Shown here: piece after piece, positions 26,406 through 34,584 of the stretch
Layout: each line of letters starts with the position of its first letter
Numbering within the stretch: position 1 is the first letter of the stretch
Assembly: GCA_963667595.2 (NCBI GenBank)
Contig: CAXXWD010000002.1
Span: 162,513 to 226,512, forward strand
DNA from: JAHJQZ01 sp963667595
GTDB taxonomy: Bacteria; Pseudomonadota; Alphaproteobacteria; Rhizobiales; Devosiaceae
Direction: 5' to 3'
DNA: 64,000 nt
Translations under genes and position numbers: made by a program
The notes under the pieces: model-generated
Database searches by the model: none
Seen by the model: only the letters and a program-made list of their open reading frames with translations
Told to the model about the DNA's origin: nothing

Positions 26406-26921
26406 ATGAAACACGGCGCAAAGATCGAAGGATCCAACGTCGTCCGGCTATTCGGAGACGGACGTGTCGCGGATCGTCGCTCCGAGGCGTCCAACGACAA
26501 CGGTGTACGAAAGTCCGTTTGCACTCTGACCGTAAGGAAACGGCTCCCCGAGAGCGGCGTTACGGTCAAGATCAAAGTGCCTGTGGACGAGTATTACGGC
26601 GTTGCCGTATCGACCGCCATTGACGAAGACGGCGTTTTGACCAGCGCCATCGAGTTGGTGCATCGCGACGAAACGCTCAACTACAAGGTTTTCGAAGAAG
26701 AGGGCAACGCCAATGTCGTTGCCGAATGGCAGAACTGGGGCCGCAAGCTCAGACTGCCGCTCTTCATCCGTTCCGGCGACGGAGCGCTTCTTCCCTATTC
26801 GCAGCGCGTTTCCGGCGTCATCGTCGGCGACGATTCCAATCGTCGTCGCCTTTCCGCCGACGCCAAGCGCCGCCCGCGTTTTCTGAACCGCCGCAAGATC
26901 GGCGAGCCGGAAAGCGCCTGA
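26406..26921 (+). CDS. DUF6101 family protein
   Basis: A 171-residue soluble protein. The N-terminus is polar and probably flexible; a beta-rich middle (SGVTVKIKVPVDEYYGVAVSTAI) and a very basic C-terminal tail (RRRLSADAKRRPRFLNRRKIG) follow. It matches the uncharacterised DUF6101 family of Rhizobiales. The gene is monocistronic: an intergenic gap with an inverted repeat lies upstream and a strong terminator follows at 26973. The basic tail hints at nucleic-acid or membrane-phosphate binding, which is only a guess. Confidence 0.8.
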   Translation: MKHGAKIEGSNVVRLFGDGRVADRRSEASNDNGVRKSVCTLTVRKRLPESGVTVKIKVPVDEYYGVAVSTAIDEDGVLTSAIELVHRDETLNYKVFEEEGNANVVAEWQNWGRKLRLPLFIRSGDGALLPYSQRVSGVIVGDDSNRRRLSADAKRRPRFLNRRKIGEPESA

Positions 26922-26972
26922 CACTCTCCTCCCCCCGCGTCGCGTCGCGGGTCCTAAAGAAGACCTCCAGCA

Positions 26973-27010
26973 AACGGTCCGGATGTGTGTTCCGGGCCGT
27001 TTTGTTTTCC
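26973..27010 (+). terminator. rho-independent terminator after the DUF6101 gene
   Basis: AACGGTCCGGA pairs with TCCGGGCCGTT (one G-U pair) around a seven-base TGTGTGT loop, followed by TTGTTTT. Positions 26973-27001 form the stem-loop. Confidence 0.85.
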
Positions 27011-27031
27011 AAAGGCCATGTCTTTCCTTTA

Positions 27032-28093
27032 TCAGCTTCCGGCTTGATCGGCGTAGAAGCGAACCACATCCTTGATCTGTTCGGCACAACCATAGATGTC
27101 TTCGAGTCGCGAAATATCAAAGCGGCTTTCATTTTTGTCTGCGTTGAAGAGCGTGAGGAACTTTGTCTTGCCGTTGAAGTGTAGACGCGCAACGGGTTTG
27201 CGATTGTTGTCGTCGAAGAAGATGGCGAAATAGGATTTCGCATCGCGAGCGGCGATGCGATCGACCGCCGCGACCTCGGCGGCGATGGCACGAACGATCA
27301 GAAAGCCCTGAAGCTCTTCCTCTGTAGTTTCAATTTCTTGGGTAGGCTCGGTTGTCGCTTTACTTCCGATCGACGGGTGCTCTTCGTCGAGCGCCACATT
27401 GATACGCGCGCGGACACGTTGACGGAACAGGTCGTCAAAGGCTCGCTTCACGATCGGCTTGAGGCTTTCCACGACTGAAGCTGTAACGTGCGACTCGTAG
27501 AAGCTTTTTGCGACCATCCGGATGAAAGCTTCGTCGGGATTATCCCATTGGCCCCTGATGTATGCCATGGCAGCCTTAAGGTACTTCAGTGAAGAGGCAG
27601 CTTCCCTGATGCTGTCGATGTTGAAGTTTTTCTTGTGGAAGCGTTCCAACTCTTTGAGATCATTGTCATCATAGGAAAGTATTTCGAAACGGAAGAAAGG
27701 TGCCTCATCCATCTTGTTCGGCGCGTCGATGTCCGAGAAGAACCAGAATTCCAAACCATTGGTCAGAATTGCGATTTTGGCATCAAGCGTATGAAAGTAG
27801 CGGAATAGTTGGCTATACTGAGCCTCTCGAATACTAGTTGTTATTGATTTTACCTCAACAATATACTCGATCTTATCGCCTATCTTCACGGCGTAGTCTA
27901 TTTTTTCGCCTTTCTTAAGTCCCACATCTGCAATGTATTCGGGAATGATCTGAGTTGGGTCGAAAACATCAAAACCCAGGCATCTCAAGAAGGGCAAAAT
28001 TACCGCATTCTTTGTTGCTTCTTCGGTGTGAGCAACCGATTGTGCTGAAATAGCTCGTTTGGCCAGGTCATCGATATCTTCCTTGAAAGTCAT
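27032..28093 (-). CDS. stand-alone type I restriction HsdR-N-like nuclease
   Basis: A 353-residue protein with a PD-(D/E)XK fold resembling the N-terminal nuclease domain of type I restriction R subunits. The helix ATKNAVILPFLRCLGFDVFDP is followed by the catalytic pattern KIDYAVKIGDKIEYIVEVKS (Asp, then Glu-x-Lys). A C-terminal domain (about 275-353) ends in a beta-rich segment with ARLHFNGKTKFLTLF. No helicase, HsdM or HsdS gene lies nearby. The gene, above all its 5' half, is visibly AT-richer and uses more A/T-ending codons than its neighbours, suggesting transfer. Such orphan proteins may be defence nucleases or domesticated proteins. Confidence 0.8.
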   Translation of the reverse strand: MTFKEDIDDLAKRAISAQSVAHTEEATKNAVILPFLRCLGFDVFDPTQIIPEYIADVGLKKGEKIDYAVKIGDKIEYIVEVKSITTSIREAQYSQLFRYFHTLDAKIAILTNGLEFWFFSDIDAPNKMDEAPFFRFEILSYDDNDLKELERFHKKNFNIDSIREAASSLKYLKAAMAYIRGQWDNPDEAFIRMVAKSFYESHVTASVVESLKPIVKRAFDDLFRQRVRARINVALDEEHPSIGSKATTEPTQEIETTEEELQGFLIVRAIAAEVAAVDRIAARDAKSYFAIFFDDNNRKPVARLHFNGKTKFLTLFNADKNESRFDISRLEDIYGCAEQIKDVVRFYADQAGS

Positions 28094-28295
28094 TCTCTAT
28101 CACCCTCTCCAGAATCACTTGATAAAACCCCATTCACTTTCAACCAAAACCAAGAACTGATCCAGCGCGTCATGGTGTGTGATATTCTCGCACAGTTGTT
28201 GACCTGTATTTCGGGAGAACTCAGAGTGTCAGAGGTCATGGTAGTTACGTGATAAATGCGCATTCCTGTTTATTCTCGCTCGATGATAGCTTCCC

Positions 28296-28345
28296 CCGCG
28301 TCATCCCGGTGCCCGACACTGGGATACGGGTATCCGCCTAAAGCC
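28296..28345. repeat. dispersed palindromic repeat fragment
   Basis: GTCATCCCGGTGCCCGACACTGGGAT forms an imperfect hairpin of the same type as 19087-19109. It lies between the HsdR-N-like gene and the small ORF at 28370. Confidence 0.6.
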
Positions 28346-28369
28346 CCGTCTCGGACTGGAGGCCCGCTC

Positions 28370-28534
28370 ATGACACGGCGCGTGACCGCTACGACTGCGA
28401 TTCTGATGTTGGCGCTGGCGCTTTGCGCCGATCTGGTCACGACACCGCCCAACCCCTATGCCGCGCCGGCCATCATTGCCCTTGGGTCCGGGATCAGTGC
28501 GGCGGGGGGCTTTTACGGCGCATTGCCGGATTAA
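28370..28534 (+). CDS. small hypothetical membrane or secreted protein
   Basis: A 54-codon ORF with a good ribosome site (TGGAGG, 7 bp before ATG). Two hydrophobic stretches, TTAILMLALALCADLV and APAIIALGSGISAAGGFYGAL, flank a Pro-rich hinge. No family is recognised. A hairpin suited to termination begins 8 bp after the stop. Size, ribosome site and hydrophobic pattern favour a real gene, but a chance ORF is possible. Confidence 0.45.
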   Translation: MTRRVTATTAILMLALALCADLVTTPPNPYAAPAIIALGSGISAAGGFYGALPD

Positions 28535-28541
28535 CAATAAA

Positions 28542-28570
28542 GAAGGCCCGGGTTGCTCATTCGGGCCTTT
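28542..28570. terminator. bidirectional-type terminator between the small ORF and ubiA
   Basis: AAGGCCCG and CGGGCCTT pair around an 11-base loop. On the minus strand the stem is followed by CTTTATTGTT, so it best serves ubiA; on the plus strand the T-run is short. Confidence 0.7.
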
Positions 28571-28579
28571 GTGCAACGC

Positions 28580-29518
28580 CTACGCCCACGATTCAACGAG
28601 AAGGGCCAGCGTCAGCAAAAGCCCGACAGAATTGTTGGCCTTGAAACGGGTGAGGCAATTGGCGTTGTCGGCCGGATCGAGGGTCAAGACCTGCCAGGCG
28701 AAGAGGGCGGCGACGGGAAGGCTGGCGACAAGAAAAACCAGCCGGCCCGACGCGGAAAAGCCGGCCCAGAGCCACAGGGCGTAGGCACCTGCGAACAGAA
28801 GTGCGATCATCGGTCGGGCGTTTTTGCCGAACAGGCGGGCCGTGGATTTGACCCCGATCAGGGCGTCGTCCTCGATGTCCTGCAGGGCATAGATGGTGTC
28901 GTAGCCGATGGTCCACAGGATCGCGCCGACATAGAGCGCAAAGGCCGGCAGGTGCAGCGCGCCGAATTCGGTGGCCCAGCCCAGAAGCGCGCCCCAGGAA
29001 AAGGCGAGACCCAAGAAAAGCTGCGGCCACCAGGTGATCCGCTTCATGAACGGGTAAATGGCGACGATCGCCAGCGATCCGATGCCGAGCCAGATCGAGA
29101 ACAGGTTGAACTGGATCAAAACGACAAAGCCGATCAGTGATTGAATGACGAGCCAGACCCAGGCCCGGGTGACGCTGACCTGGCCGCTGGCGATGGGCCG
29201 AAGGCGCGTCCGCGCCACCTTGAGATCGATATCCTTGTCGACGATGTCGTTGAACGTGCAGCCCGCGCCGCGCATGACCACGGCGCCGATGAAGAACAAA
29301 ACGAGCGACACCCAGTTGAACGCCACCATCGGGCGCGCCACGGCGGCCAGCGCCAGCGAGAAGGCGCAGGGCCAGAACAAAAGCCAGAAACCGATCGGTC
29401 GGTCGAGCCGGCTAAGCCGCAAATAGGGCTTGGCCCAGTCCGGCGCCAGGCTATCGACCCAATTGCCCTTGTCGGCGTCGGCGATGCGGGTGTCGTTTTG
29501 CCCTTGTTGCATTTGCAT
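28580..29518 (-). CDS. ubiA: 4-hydroxybenzoate octaprenyltransferase
   Basis: An integral membrane prenyltransferase for ubiquinone synthesis. It has about eight or nine hydrophobic helices and two Asp-rich sites: NDIVDKDIDLKVARTRLRP (first NDxxDxxxD) and YALQDIEDDALIG (second DxxxD). The 312-residue length is normal. Several Met codons cluster at the start; MQMQQGQND is the longest. It is divergent from rsmE by ~55 bp. Confidence 0.96.
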   Translation of the reverse strand: MQMQQGQNDTRIADADKGNWVDSLAPDWAKPYLRLSRLDRPIGFWLLFWPCAFSLALAAVARPMVAFNWVSLVLFFIGAVVMRGAGCTFNDIVDKDIDLKVARTRLRPIASGQVSVTRAWVWLVIQSLIGFVVLIQFNLFSIWLGIGSLAIVAIYPFMKRITWWPQLFLGLAFSWGALLGWATEFGALHLPAFALYVGAILWTIGYDTIYALQDIEDDALIGVKSTARLFGKNARPMIALLFAGAYALWLWAGFSASGRLVFLVASLPVAALFAWQVLTLDPADNANCLTRFKANNSVGLLLTLALLVESWA

Positions 29519-29573
29519 GGCTCTTTATCTCTAGGTTACACCGACACGAATTGCGGACAATTCGAAGGCAACC

Positions 29574-30323
29574 ATGCCACGCACACACGCCACTCTGCCA
29601 CGTCTTTATGTCGAAACCCCGCTGGCGGCCGGTATATCGGTCGATCTCGGTCACGATCAGACCACTTATCTTTTCGGCGTTCTGCGGCGGGGTGTTGGCG
29701 ACAGGATCGTCCTGTTCAACGGGCGCGACGGCGCCTGGCTTTGCGACATCACCGAAGCCAGCCGCAAGATGGTACGGCTCGGCGCGCTGGAACAGGTGGC
29801 GGCGCAGACCCCGCCCTCCGATCTCTGGTATGGCTTTGCCCCCCTGAAGGCGGCGCGGCTCGACTACATGATCCAGAAGGCGACCGAAATGGGTGTCGGC
29901 GTGATCCAGCCCGTTTTGACCAGCCGCACCCAGGTCAACCGCATCAAGCTCGATCGCATGCGCGCCAATGCGCTCGAGGCGGCCGAACAATGCGAGGTGC
30001 TTTGCCTGCCCGAAATCCGGCCCGAAATCACCCTCAAGTCCCTGATCGCGGCTTGGCAGAAAAAGGAAGGCGACCGCCTGCTGGTCTTCGCCGACGAAGC
30101 GACGCCCTCGTCATCGCCCGTCACACAGCTTGGAAAACTCAAAGGCCGGCGAGTCGGTTTGATCATCGGGCCGGAAGGCGGTTTCGACGAAGAAGAACGC
30201 GCGCTGATCAGGGGCGAGCCTTTTGCGCTGCCGATCTCTTTGGGGCCGCGCATTCTGAGGGCGGATACGGCGGCCGTTGCCGCACTGACCGTCATGCAGG
30301 CGACCATCGGCGATTGGCGATAA
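29574..30323 (+). CDS. rsmE: 16S rRNA (uracil(1498)-N(3))-methyltransferase
   Basis: A SPOUT-fold methyltransferase acting on U1498 of 16S rRNA. An N-terminal PUA-like domain is followed by the knot, with KATEMGVGVIQPVLTSRTQ, LIIGPEGGFDEEER and LGPRILRADTAAVAAL. The 249-residue length is normal. gshA starts ~200 bp downstream in the same direction. Confidence 0.96.
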   Translation: MPRTHATLPRLYVETPLAAGISVDLGHDQTTYLFGVLRRGVGDRIVLFNGRDGAWLCDITEASRKMVRLGALEQVAAQTPPSDLWYGFAPLKAARLDYMIQKATEMGVGVIQPVLTSRTQVNRIKLDRMRANALEAAEQCEVLCLPEIRPEITLKSLIAAWQKKEGDRLLVFADEATPSSSPVTQLGKLKGRRVGLIIGPEGGFDEEERALIRGEPFALPISLGPRILRADTAAVAALTVMQATIGDWR

Positions 30324-30446
30324 TTCGATTGCTTTCATCGGCGCCGGCGTTATGGTCGCCCCGCGCCGCCTGTCCCCCCGATATCATGTGGCGGCGTGAT
30401 GAGAAAAACATTGGGCGTTTTGATTGCGTCAAGCCGTCCGGCTCTA

Positions 30447-30482
30447 TTCTTGAGTGGTTGCGGCGGTCTTGCGAAAAACCGG
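30447..30482 (-). repeat. dispersed intergenic repeat, family 1, copy D (inverted)
   Basis: The reverse complement reads CCGGTTTTTCGCAAGACC, then CAACCACTCAAGAATAG. It matches the copies at 3631, 8573 and 53918 in the CCGGTTTTTCG and ACCACTCAAGA blocks. It sits ~40 bp before the gshA start. Confidence 0.5.
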
Positions 30483-30522
30483 AATCCCCTTTTTCGCCCG
30501 CCGTTCTAGAGGAGTTTCCCCG

Positions 30523-31899
30523 ATGTCCATGGCAACGGATGATGGTGTTTCCACGCCGATTGAGTCGCGTGCTGACCTGATCGATGCGCTGGCCCGCGGC
30601 GCGCGGCCGAAAGCCGATTGGCGCGTCGGAACCGAACACGAAAAATTCGTTTTCTATCGTATCGAAAACACCCCGGTGCCCTATGAGGGCGAACGGTCCA
30701 TCAAGGCGATTCTGAACGCCATCGCCGATAGCGAAGACTGGATGCGCGTTTTCGACGGCGACAGCCTCATCGGCCTGAAGTGCCCGAAGACCGGCGCGGC
30801 GGTCTCGCTCGAACCGGGTGGCCAGCTCGAACTCAGCGGCGCGCCACTGCCGACGATTCACCAGACCTGCCGCGAGATCAACGATCACCTCAAGATCCTG
30901 AGGCGCATCGCCGATCCGATGCGCATCGCCTTTCTCGGCGTGGGCGTGGCGCCGACCTGGTCCGTTACGGACATGCCTCAAATGCCGAAATCGCGCTATC
31001 AGATCATGAAGCCCTATATGGAAAAGGTCGGTACGCTCGGCACCTCGATGATGTTTCGATCCTGCACGGTGCAGGCCAATCTCGATTTCTCCGACGAAGC
31101 CGACATGGTGAAAAAGCTCAGGGTATCTCTGGCCCTGCAGCCGATCGCCACGGCGCTCTTCGCCAACTCGCCCTTCTCCGACAGCAAGCCGAACGGGTTC
31201 AGGTCCTTCCGCTCCGAGATCTGGCGCCATACCGATCCGGATCGCACCGGCATGCTGCCCTTCGCCTTCGAGGACGGGATGGGGTTCGAGCGCTATGTCG
31301 ATTACGCCCTCGACGTGCCGATGTATTTCGTCCGCCGCAGCGGTAAGTATATCGATGTCGCCGGCGAGAGTTTCCGCGCCTTCCTTAATGGCAAGCTTCC
31401 GCAGCTTGTCGGCGAGAAGCCGACCATGGCGGACTGGGAGGACCATCTTTCGACCATCTTCCCCGAGGTTCGGCTCAAATCCTTCCTCGAAATGCGTGGC
31501 GCCGACGGCGGCCCGTGGCAGGAAATCTGCGCCTTGCCAGCTTTCTGGGCCGGGCTCTTCTACCATGGCGCCTCGCTCGATGCCGCCTGGGACCTGGTCA
31601 AGGACTGGACCGAGGAGGAGCGTCAGGGTCTCAGGGATCTGGTGCCGCGACAGGCGCTCAAAACGCCGTTCCGCGACCGCAGCGTTGCCGATATCGCCCG
31701 TCAGGTCGTCGATATCTCACGCGCCGGTCTGAAGGCGCGCGGCAATCTCAACTGGGAAGGGGCAAGCGAGGAGGTCTTTTTGAAACCACTCGAAAACACC
31801 CTCAACCTCGGCAAGACCCGCGCCGATAGGCTGCTCGACCTCTATCATGGCGCCTGGGGCGGCGACATCGCGCGCGTGTTCACCGACGCGGCCTATTAA
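30523..31899 (+). CDS. gshA: glutamate--cysteine ligase
   Basis: First enzyme of glutathione synthesis, of the proteobacterial/plant type (458 residues). WRVGTEHEKFVF starts the catalytic core; EPGGQLELSGAPL contains the glutamate-binding acidic residues. LKSFLEMRGADGGPW completes it. ATG 30523 follows AGAGGAG; in-frame codons to 30454 were excluded. gshB is not in the window. Confidence 0.95.
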   Translation: MSMATDDGVSTPIESRADLIDALARGARPKADWRVGTEHEKFVFYRIENTPVPYEGERSIKAILNAIADSEDWMRVFDGDSLIGLKCPKTGAAVSLEPGGQLELSGAPLPTIHQTCREINDHLKILRRIADPMRIAFLGVGVAPTWSVTDMPQMPKSRYQIMKPYMEKVGTLGTSMMFRSCTVQANLDFSDEADMVKKLRVSLALQPIATALFANSPFSDSKPNGFRSFRSEIWRHTDPDRTGMLPFAFEDGMGFERYVDYALDVPMYFVRRSGKYIDVAGESFRAFLNGKLPQLVGEKPTMADWEDHLSTIFPEVRLKSFLEMRGADGGPWQEICALPAFWAGLFYHGASLDAAWDLVKDWTEEERQGLRDLVPRQALKTPFRDRSVADIARQVVDISRAGLKARGNLNWEGASEEVFLKPLENTLNLGKTRADRLLDLYHGAWGGDIARVFTDAAY

Positions 31900-32225
31900 G
31901 GCGACGCGAAGACGCCGCGCCGCCGTCCGGCCCATCCGTTTAGGCCGGTTCGCGTTTTGATGGAGCCACCACGGGCGTCGTCGTTTGTGCGCCTCGCAAC
32001 AGAGAGGCGAAATCTCGTCTGAACGCGCCTCCGGGCGTGTTCTCCTGCCATTTGTTGTCAGCATAACGGCGCAGTGTGGGTGCGTCTCGAAACGAAGGCC
32101 GGCGATCGATCCTGTCCTTGTGACGCGTGGTGGAATCCGCCGCTTCCAGTACGCTATGGTTCGGCCAAATCGACATCGCCGCCGCGTCCGCTCATGCGCG
32201 CGGTCATAACGGGAGCACGTGAAGG
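31900..32225. other. 326-bp gap between gshA and the GNAT-YoaP gene
   Basis: No recognisable gene, terminator or repeat was found. A minus-strand ORF at 31940-32176 (78 codons) lacks a ribosome site and resembles nothing known to me, so it was not called. The promoter of the next gene should lie near 32150-32215. Confidence 0.4.
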
Positions 32226-33002
32226 ATGGCGTTCGTAACGCTGACACCAGAGACCCTTCCTAAGTCTCACATCTGCTGCGCCATTTCCGACAAGAAATGT
32301 GCGGCTGGCTACGCGGAAAAGAAAGCGTGGCTGAAAGACCAATATGCCGATGGCTATCGGTTTCACCGCCTTGACGAACGCGGCAAGGTTTTCATCGAGT
32401 ATGGTCCGGCGGAAACGGCATGGATGCCGATCGTCGCGCCGGGCTGGCTGGCGCTGGGCTGCTTCTGGGTGTCCGGGAGCTTCAAGGGAGAAGGGTACGG
32501 CAAAGCCCTGCTCAACCATGCCCTCGAAGACGGGCGTGCTCAGGGACGAATCGGGCTGGTTTCGGTTGCCGGACGCAAAAAGATGCATTTCCAGAGCGAT
32601 GGAAAATGGCTGCTGCGGCAGGGGTTCCACGAGGTGGACGCGCTCGACAATGGCTTCTGCCTTCTCGCGCGCGAACTGGATGGAAGCGATACGCTGTCCG
32701 AGCCGCCGCGTTTCGCGCCAAGTGCCCGTGTCGGGCTGGACGCCCCGGCCGAAGGCGTGAGCGTTTACTATTCGGCGCGCTGTCCTTTCACGGACTATTA
32801 TGTCGGCACCGAGCTTGCGGAAACCTGTCGCAAGCGTGGACTTCCTCTGACGGTCCACAAGCTGGAGACGATTGCCTCCGCCCAGGCCGCGCCGAGCCCG
32901 GCAACGATATTCAGCCTGTTTCTTGATGGACGCTTTGTGACGACCGATCTCAGCATCTGCCTGGACAACCGGTTCGACAGGATCGTCGGCAAGGCACGGT
33001 AA
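32226..33002 (+). CDS. GNAT acetyltransferase with C-terminal YoaP-like domain
   Basis: A 258-residue fusion. The N-terminal GNAT domain shows WLALGCFWVSGSFKGEGYGKALLNHAL (acetyl-CoA loop GEGYGKALL) and WLLRQGFHEVD. A YoaP-like domain (about 180-258) follows, thioredoxin-like in character, with VYYSARCPFTDYYV containing one Cys where thioredoxins have CxxC. The early part has two Cys pairs (HICCAISDKKCAAGY). YoaP-type proteins are linked to metal or redox stress in some bacteria, but substrate and role here are unknown. It is flanked by gshA upstream and a convergent LysR gene. Confidence 0.82.
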   Translation: MAFVTLTPETLPKSHICCAISDKKCAAGYAEKKAWLKDQYADGYRFHRLDERGKVFIEYGPAETAWMPIVAPGWLALGCFWVSGSFKGEGYGKALLNHALEDGRAQGRIGLVSVAGRKKMHFQSDGKWLLRQGFHEVDALDNGFCLLARELDGSDTLSEPPRFAPSARVGLDAPAEGVSVYYSARCPFTDYYVGTELAETCRKRGLPLTVHKLETIASAQAAPSPATIFSLFLDGRFVTTDLSICLDNRFDRIVGKAR

Positions 33003-33050
33003 GGCCCGCGAAGGTCTTTTGCTGCCGGCGGCGGGACGGGGTGACTGCCG

Positions 33051-33947
33051 TTACTCGGCGGCGTGGCGCGCCATGCTGGCGTGGCTGTCGAGATTGCCCA
33101 TTTCGGAAATGATGTGGCTGGCCAGCGCGTCGTAGATGCCGCCATAGGCGTGCGATCCGCGCATCAGCGCCACCTGGGCGTCGTTGAGGCGGGGCAGGCC
33201 GAATTCGTCCCCGTCCAGAACCTGCATGCCTGGCTGTACGGCGCTTTCCGGCAGATAGCCGATGGCAAGGCCGGCCATCACCGCACTGATGATGGCGGTG
33301 GCGTTGGACGAGGTGTAGGCGATGCGATAATCGATGCCGGCCCGGGCCAGCGCATCGACGGCGCCGGCGCGCCAGTAGCAGCGCTTGGTGCCGCAGGCCA
33401 GCGGCAGCGGGTCCTGAAGGATCGCCGAACTGTCGGGCGCACCGATCCAGAACATGCGTTCGGTGCGGAACAACTCGCCGAATTCGTGGCTCGTGCCCTG
33501 GGTAAACACGATGAGGTCGAACCGGCCGGAACTCATGCCGTCGAGCAGGTCTTCCGAGGCGAGGCACCGGACGTCGACCGTGATTCGGGGATGCGTTTTC
33601 TGGAAACTCGACAAAATGATCGGCAGGAGCTTGACGGCATAATCGTCCGGCACGCCGAACCGGATATTGCCGCTCAAATCCTCGTCGGAAAAGGTGTCGA
33701 TGATCTCGGCATTGAGCCTGAGCATGCGCCGCGCCCGGGCGTAGACGATCTCGCCTTCCGACGTCAGCGACACAGCGCGCCCATCGCGGCTCAAAAGGGA
33801 TTTTCCCAAACGCTCCTCGAGCCGCTTGATCTGCATGGACACCGCAGACTGCGTTTTGTTCACGCGCCGGGCCGCTTCCGTAAAGCTGCCGCAATCGGCG
33901 ATCACGCAGAAACTTTGGAGTTGGTCGAGGTCAAGTGGCGCGGTCAT
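33051..33947 (-). CDS. LysR-family transcriptional regulator
   Basis: A 298-residue LTTR: N-terminal winged HTH (residues ~5-64, with SFTEAARRVNKTQSAVSMQIKRLEERLG) and a periplasmic-binding-protein-like effector domain (about 92-290). The effector is unknown. Its start faces the DUF1127 gene at 34119 across a 171-bp divergent gap that must carry promoters of both, so DUF1127 control is possible. It converges with the GNAT-YoaP gene. Confidence 0.93.
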   Translation of the reverse strand: MTAPLDLDQLQSFCVIADCGSFTEAARRVNKTQSAVSMQIKRLEERLGKSLLSRDGRAVSLTSEGEIVYARARRMLRLNAEIIDTFSDEDLSGNIRFGVPDDYAVKLLPIILSSFQKTHPRITVDVRCLASEDLLDGMSSGRFDLIVFTQGTSHEFGELFRTERMFWIGAPDSSAILQDPLPLACGTKRCYWRAGAVDALARAGIDYRIAYTSSNATAIISAVMAGLAIGYLPESAVQPGMQVLDGDEFGLPRLNDAQVALMRGSHAYGGIYDALASHIISEMGNLDSHASMARHAAE

Positions 33948-34118
33948 GATCAGTTCGCCCTTTTTTTACGCATCATAATAACCAATCTTTATGGAAGCAA
34001 TGATATCTATTTGTTTGAATGATGAAGCGCAAGTCCCTATCTCAACCGGGACAGCCGGTCAGGCCGGCACGACGAGTCGAACCATAGAGGGCTACGCCCC
34101 GACTGGAGGAGAGTAAAA

Positions 34119-34301
34119 ATGTCATTCTTCAAGCGTCTGTTTGGCAACAAAACCGTTGAGCGTCTTTCGGCTCTCGACGATCGCCGCCTTTGTGATCTCG
34201 GCCTGACGCGTATCGATCTCTATCAGGCGCGCCATGCCCGCCGCGTCGGCAAATTTCTTCACCAACGCGCCGCCGAGCGTGCTACGACTTGGGTCCGCTG
34301 A
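34119..34301 (+). CDS. DUF1127 domain-containing small protein
   Basis: A 60-residue basic protein with RLSALDDRRLCDLGLTRIDL, the DUF1127 core. Small DUF1127 proteins in alphaproteobacteria affect phosphate, carbon and RNA metabolism in a few studied cases; the role here is unknown. A GGAGGAG site precedes the ATG. A long 3' untranslated region ends in the terminator at 34467. Confidence 0.92.
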   Translation: MSFFKRLFGNKTVERLSALDDRRLCDLGLTRIDLYQARHARRVGKFLHQRAAERATTWVR

Positions 34302-34466
34302 TCTGATCATCGCCGTCGATCGCCCGTTCCGGAGCTTGATCGACACCCCGTCTTTCGCTTCCCGAGATGAACTGGCATCCGATTGAAGCGTAAACCCATC
34401 CGGTGGTGAAAGCCGCCGGGTTCCGCACGTTGGTTCGCCTGAATTAGCGTGTTTCCAGACCCAACT

Positions 34467-34501
34467 AGCGCCGCGGCCAAAAGGCTAGCGGCGCTTTTTT
34501 T
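34467..34501 (+). terminator. rho-independent terminator downstream of the DUF1127 gene
   Basis: AGCGCCGC pairs with GCGGCGCT, extended by GGCC/GGCT with one bulged A around an AAAA loop, then T7. It lies ~165 bp after the DUF1127 stop, leaving a long 3' UTR or a small RNA in 34302-34466. Confidence 0.88.
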
Positions 34502-34584
34502 GGTAAAAGGCACCGTGCTCGTCCCGCATCGTTTCCGATCCGGCCCGGATTCAGCGCATAAAACAGAAACCAAACGCCGGCCGA

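Noticed and set aside
27032..28093. Complete type I restriction-modification system
   Set aside because: Only an HsdR-N-like nuclease is present; flanking genes are DUF6101 and ubiA, with no hsdM or hsdS.
31940..32176. 78-codon minus-strand ORF in the gshA-GNAT gap
   Set aside because: No ribosome site and no recognised family; it could be real, but cannot be supported.
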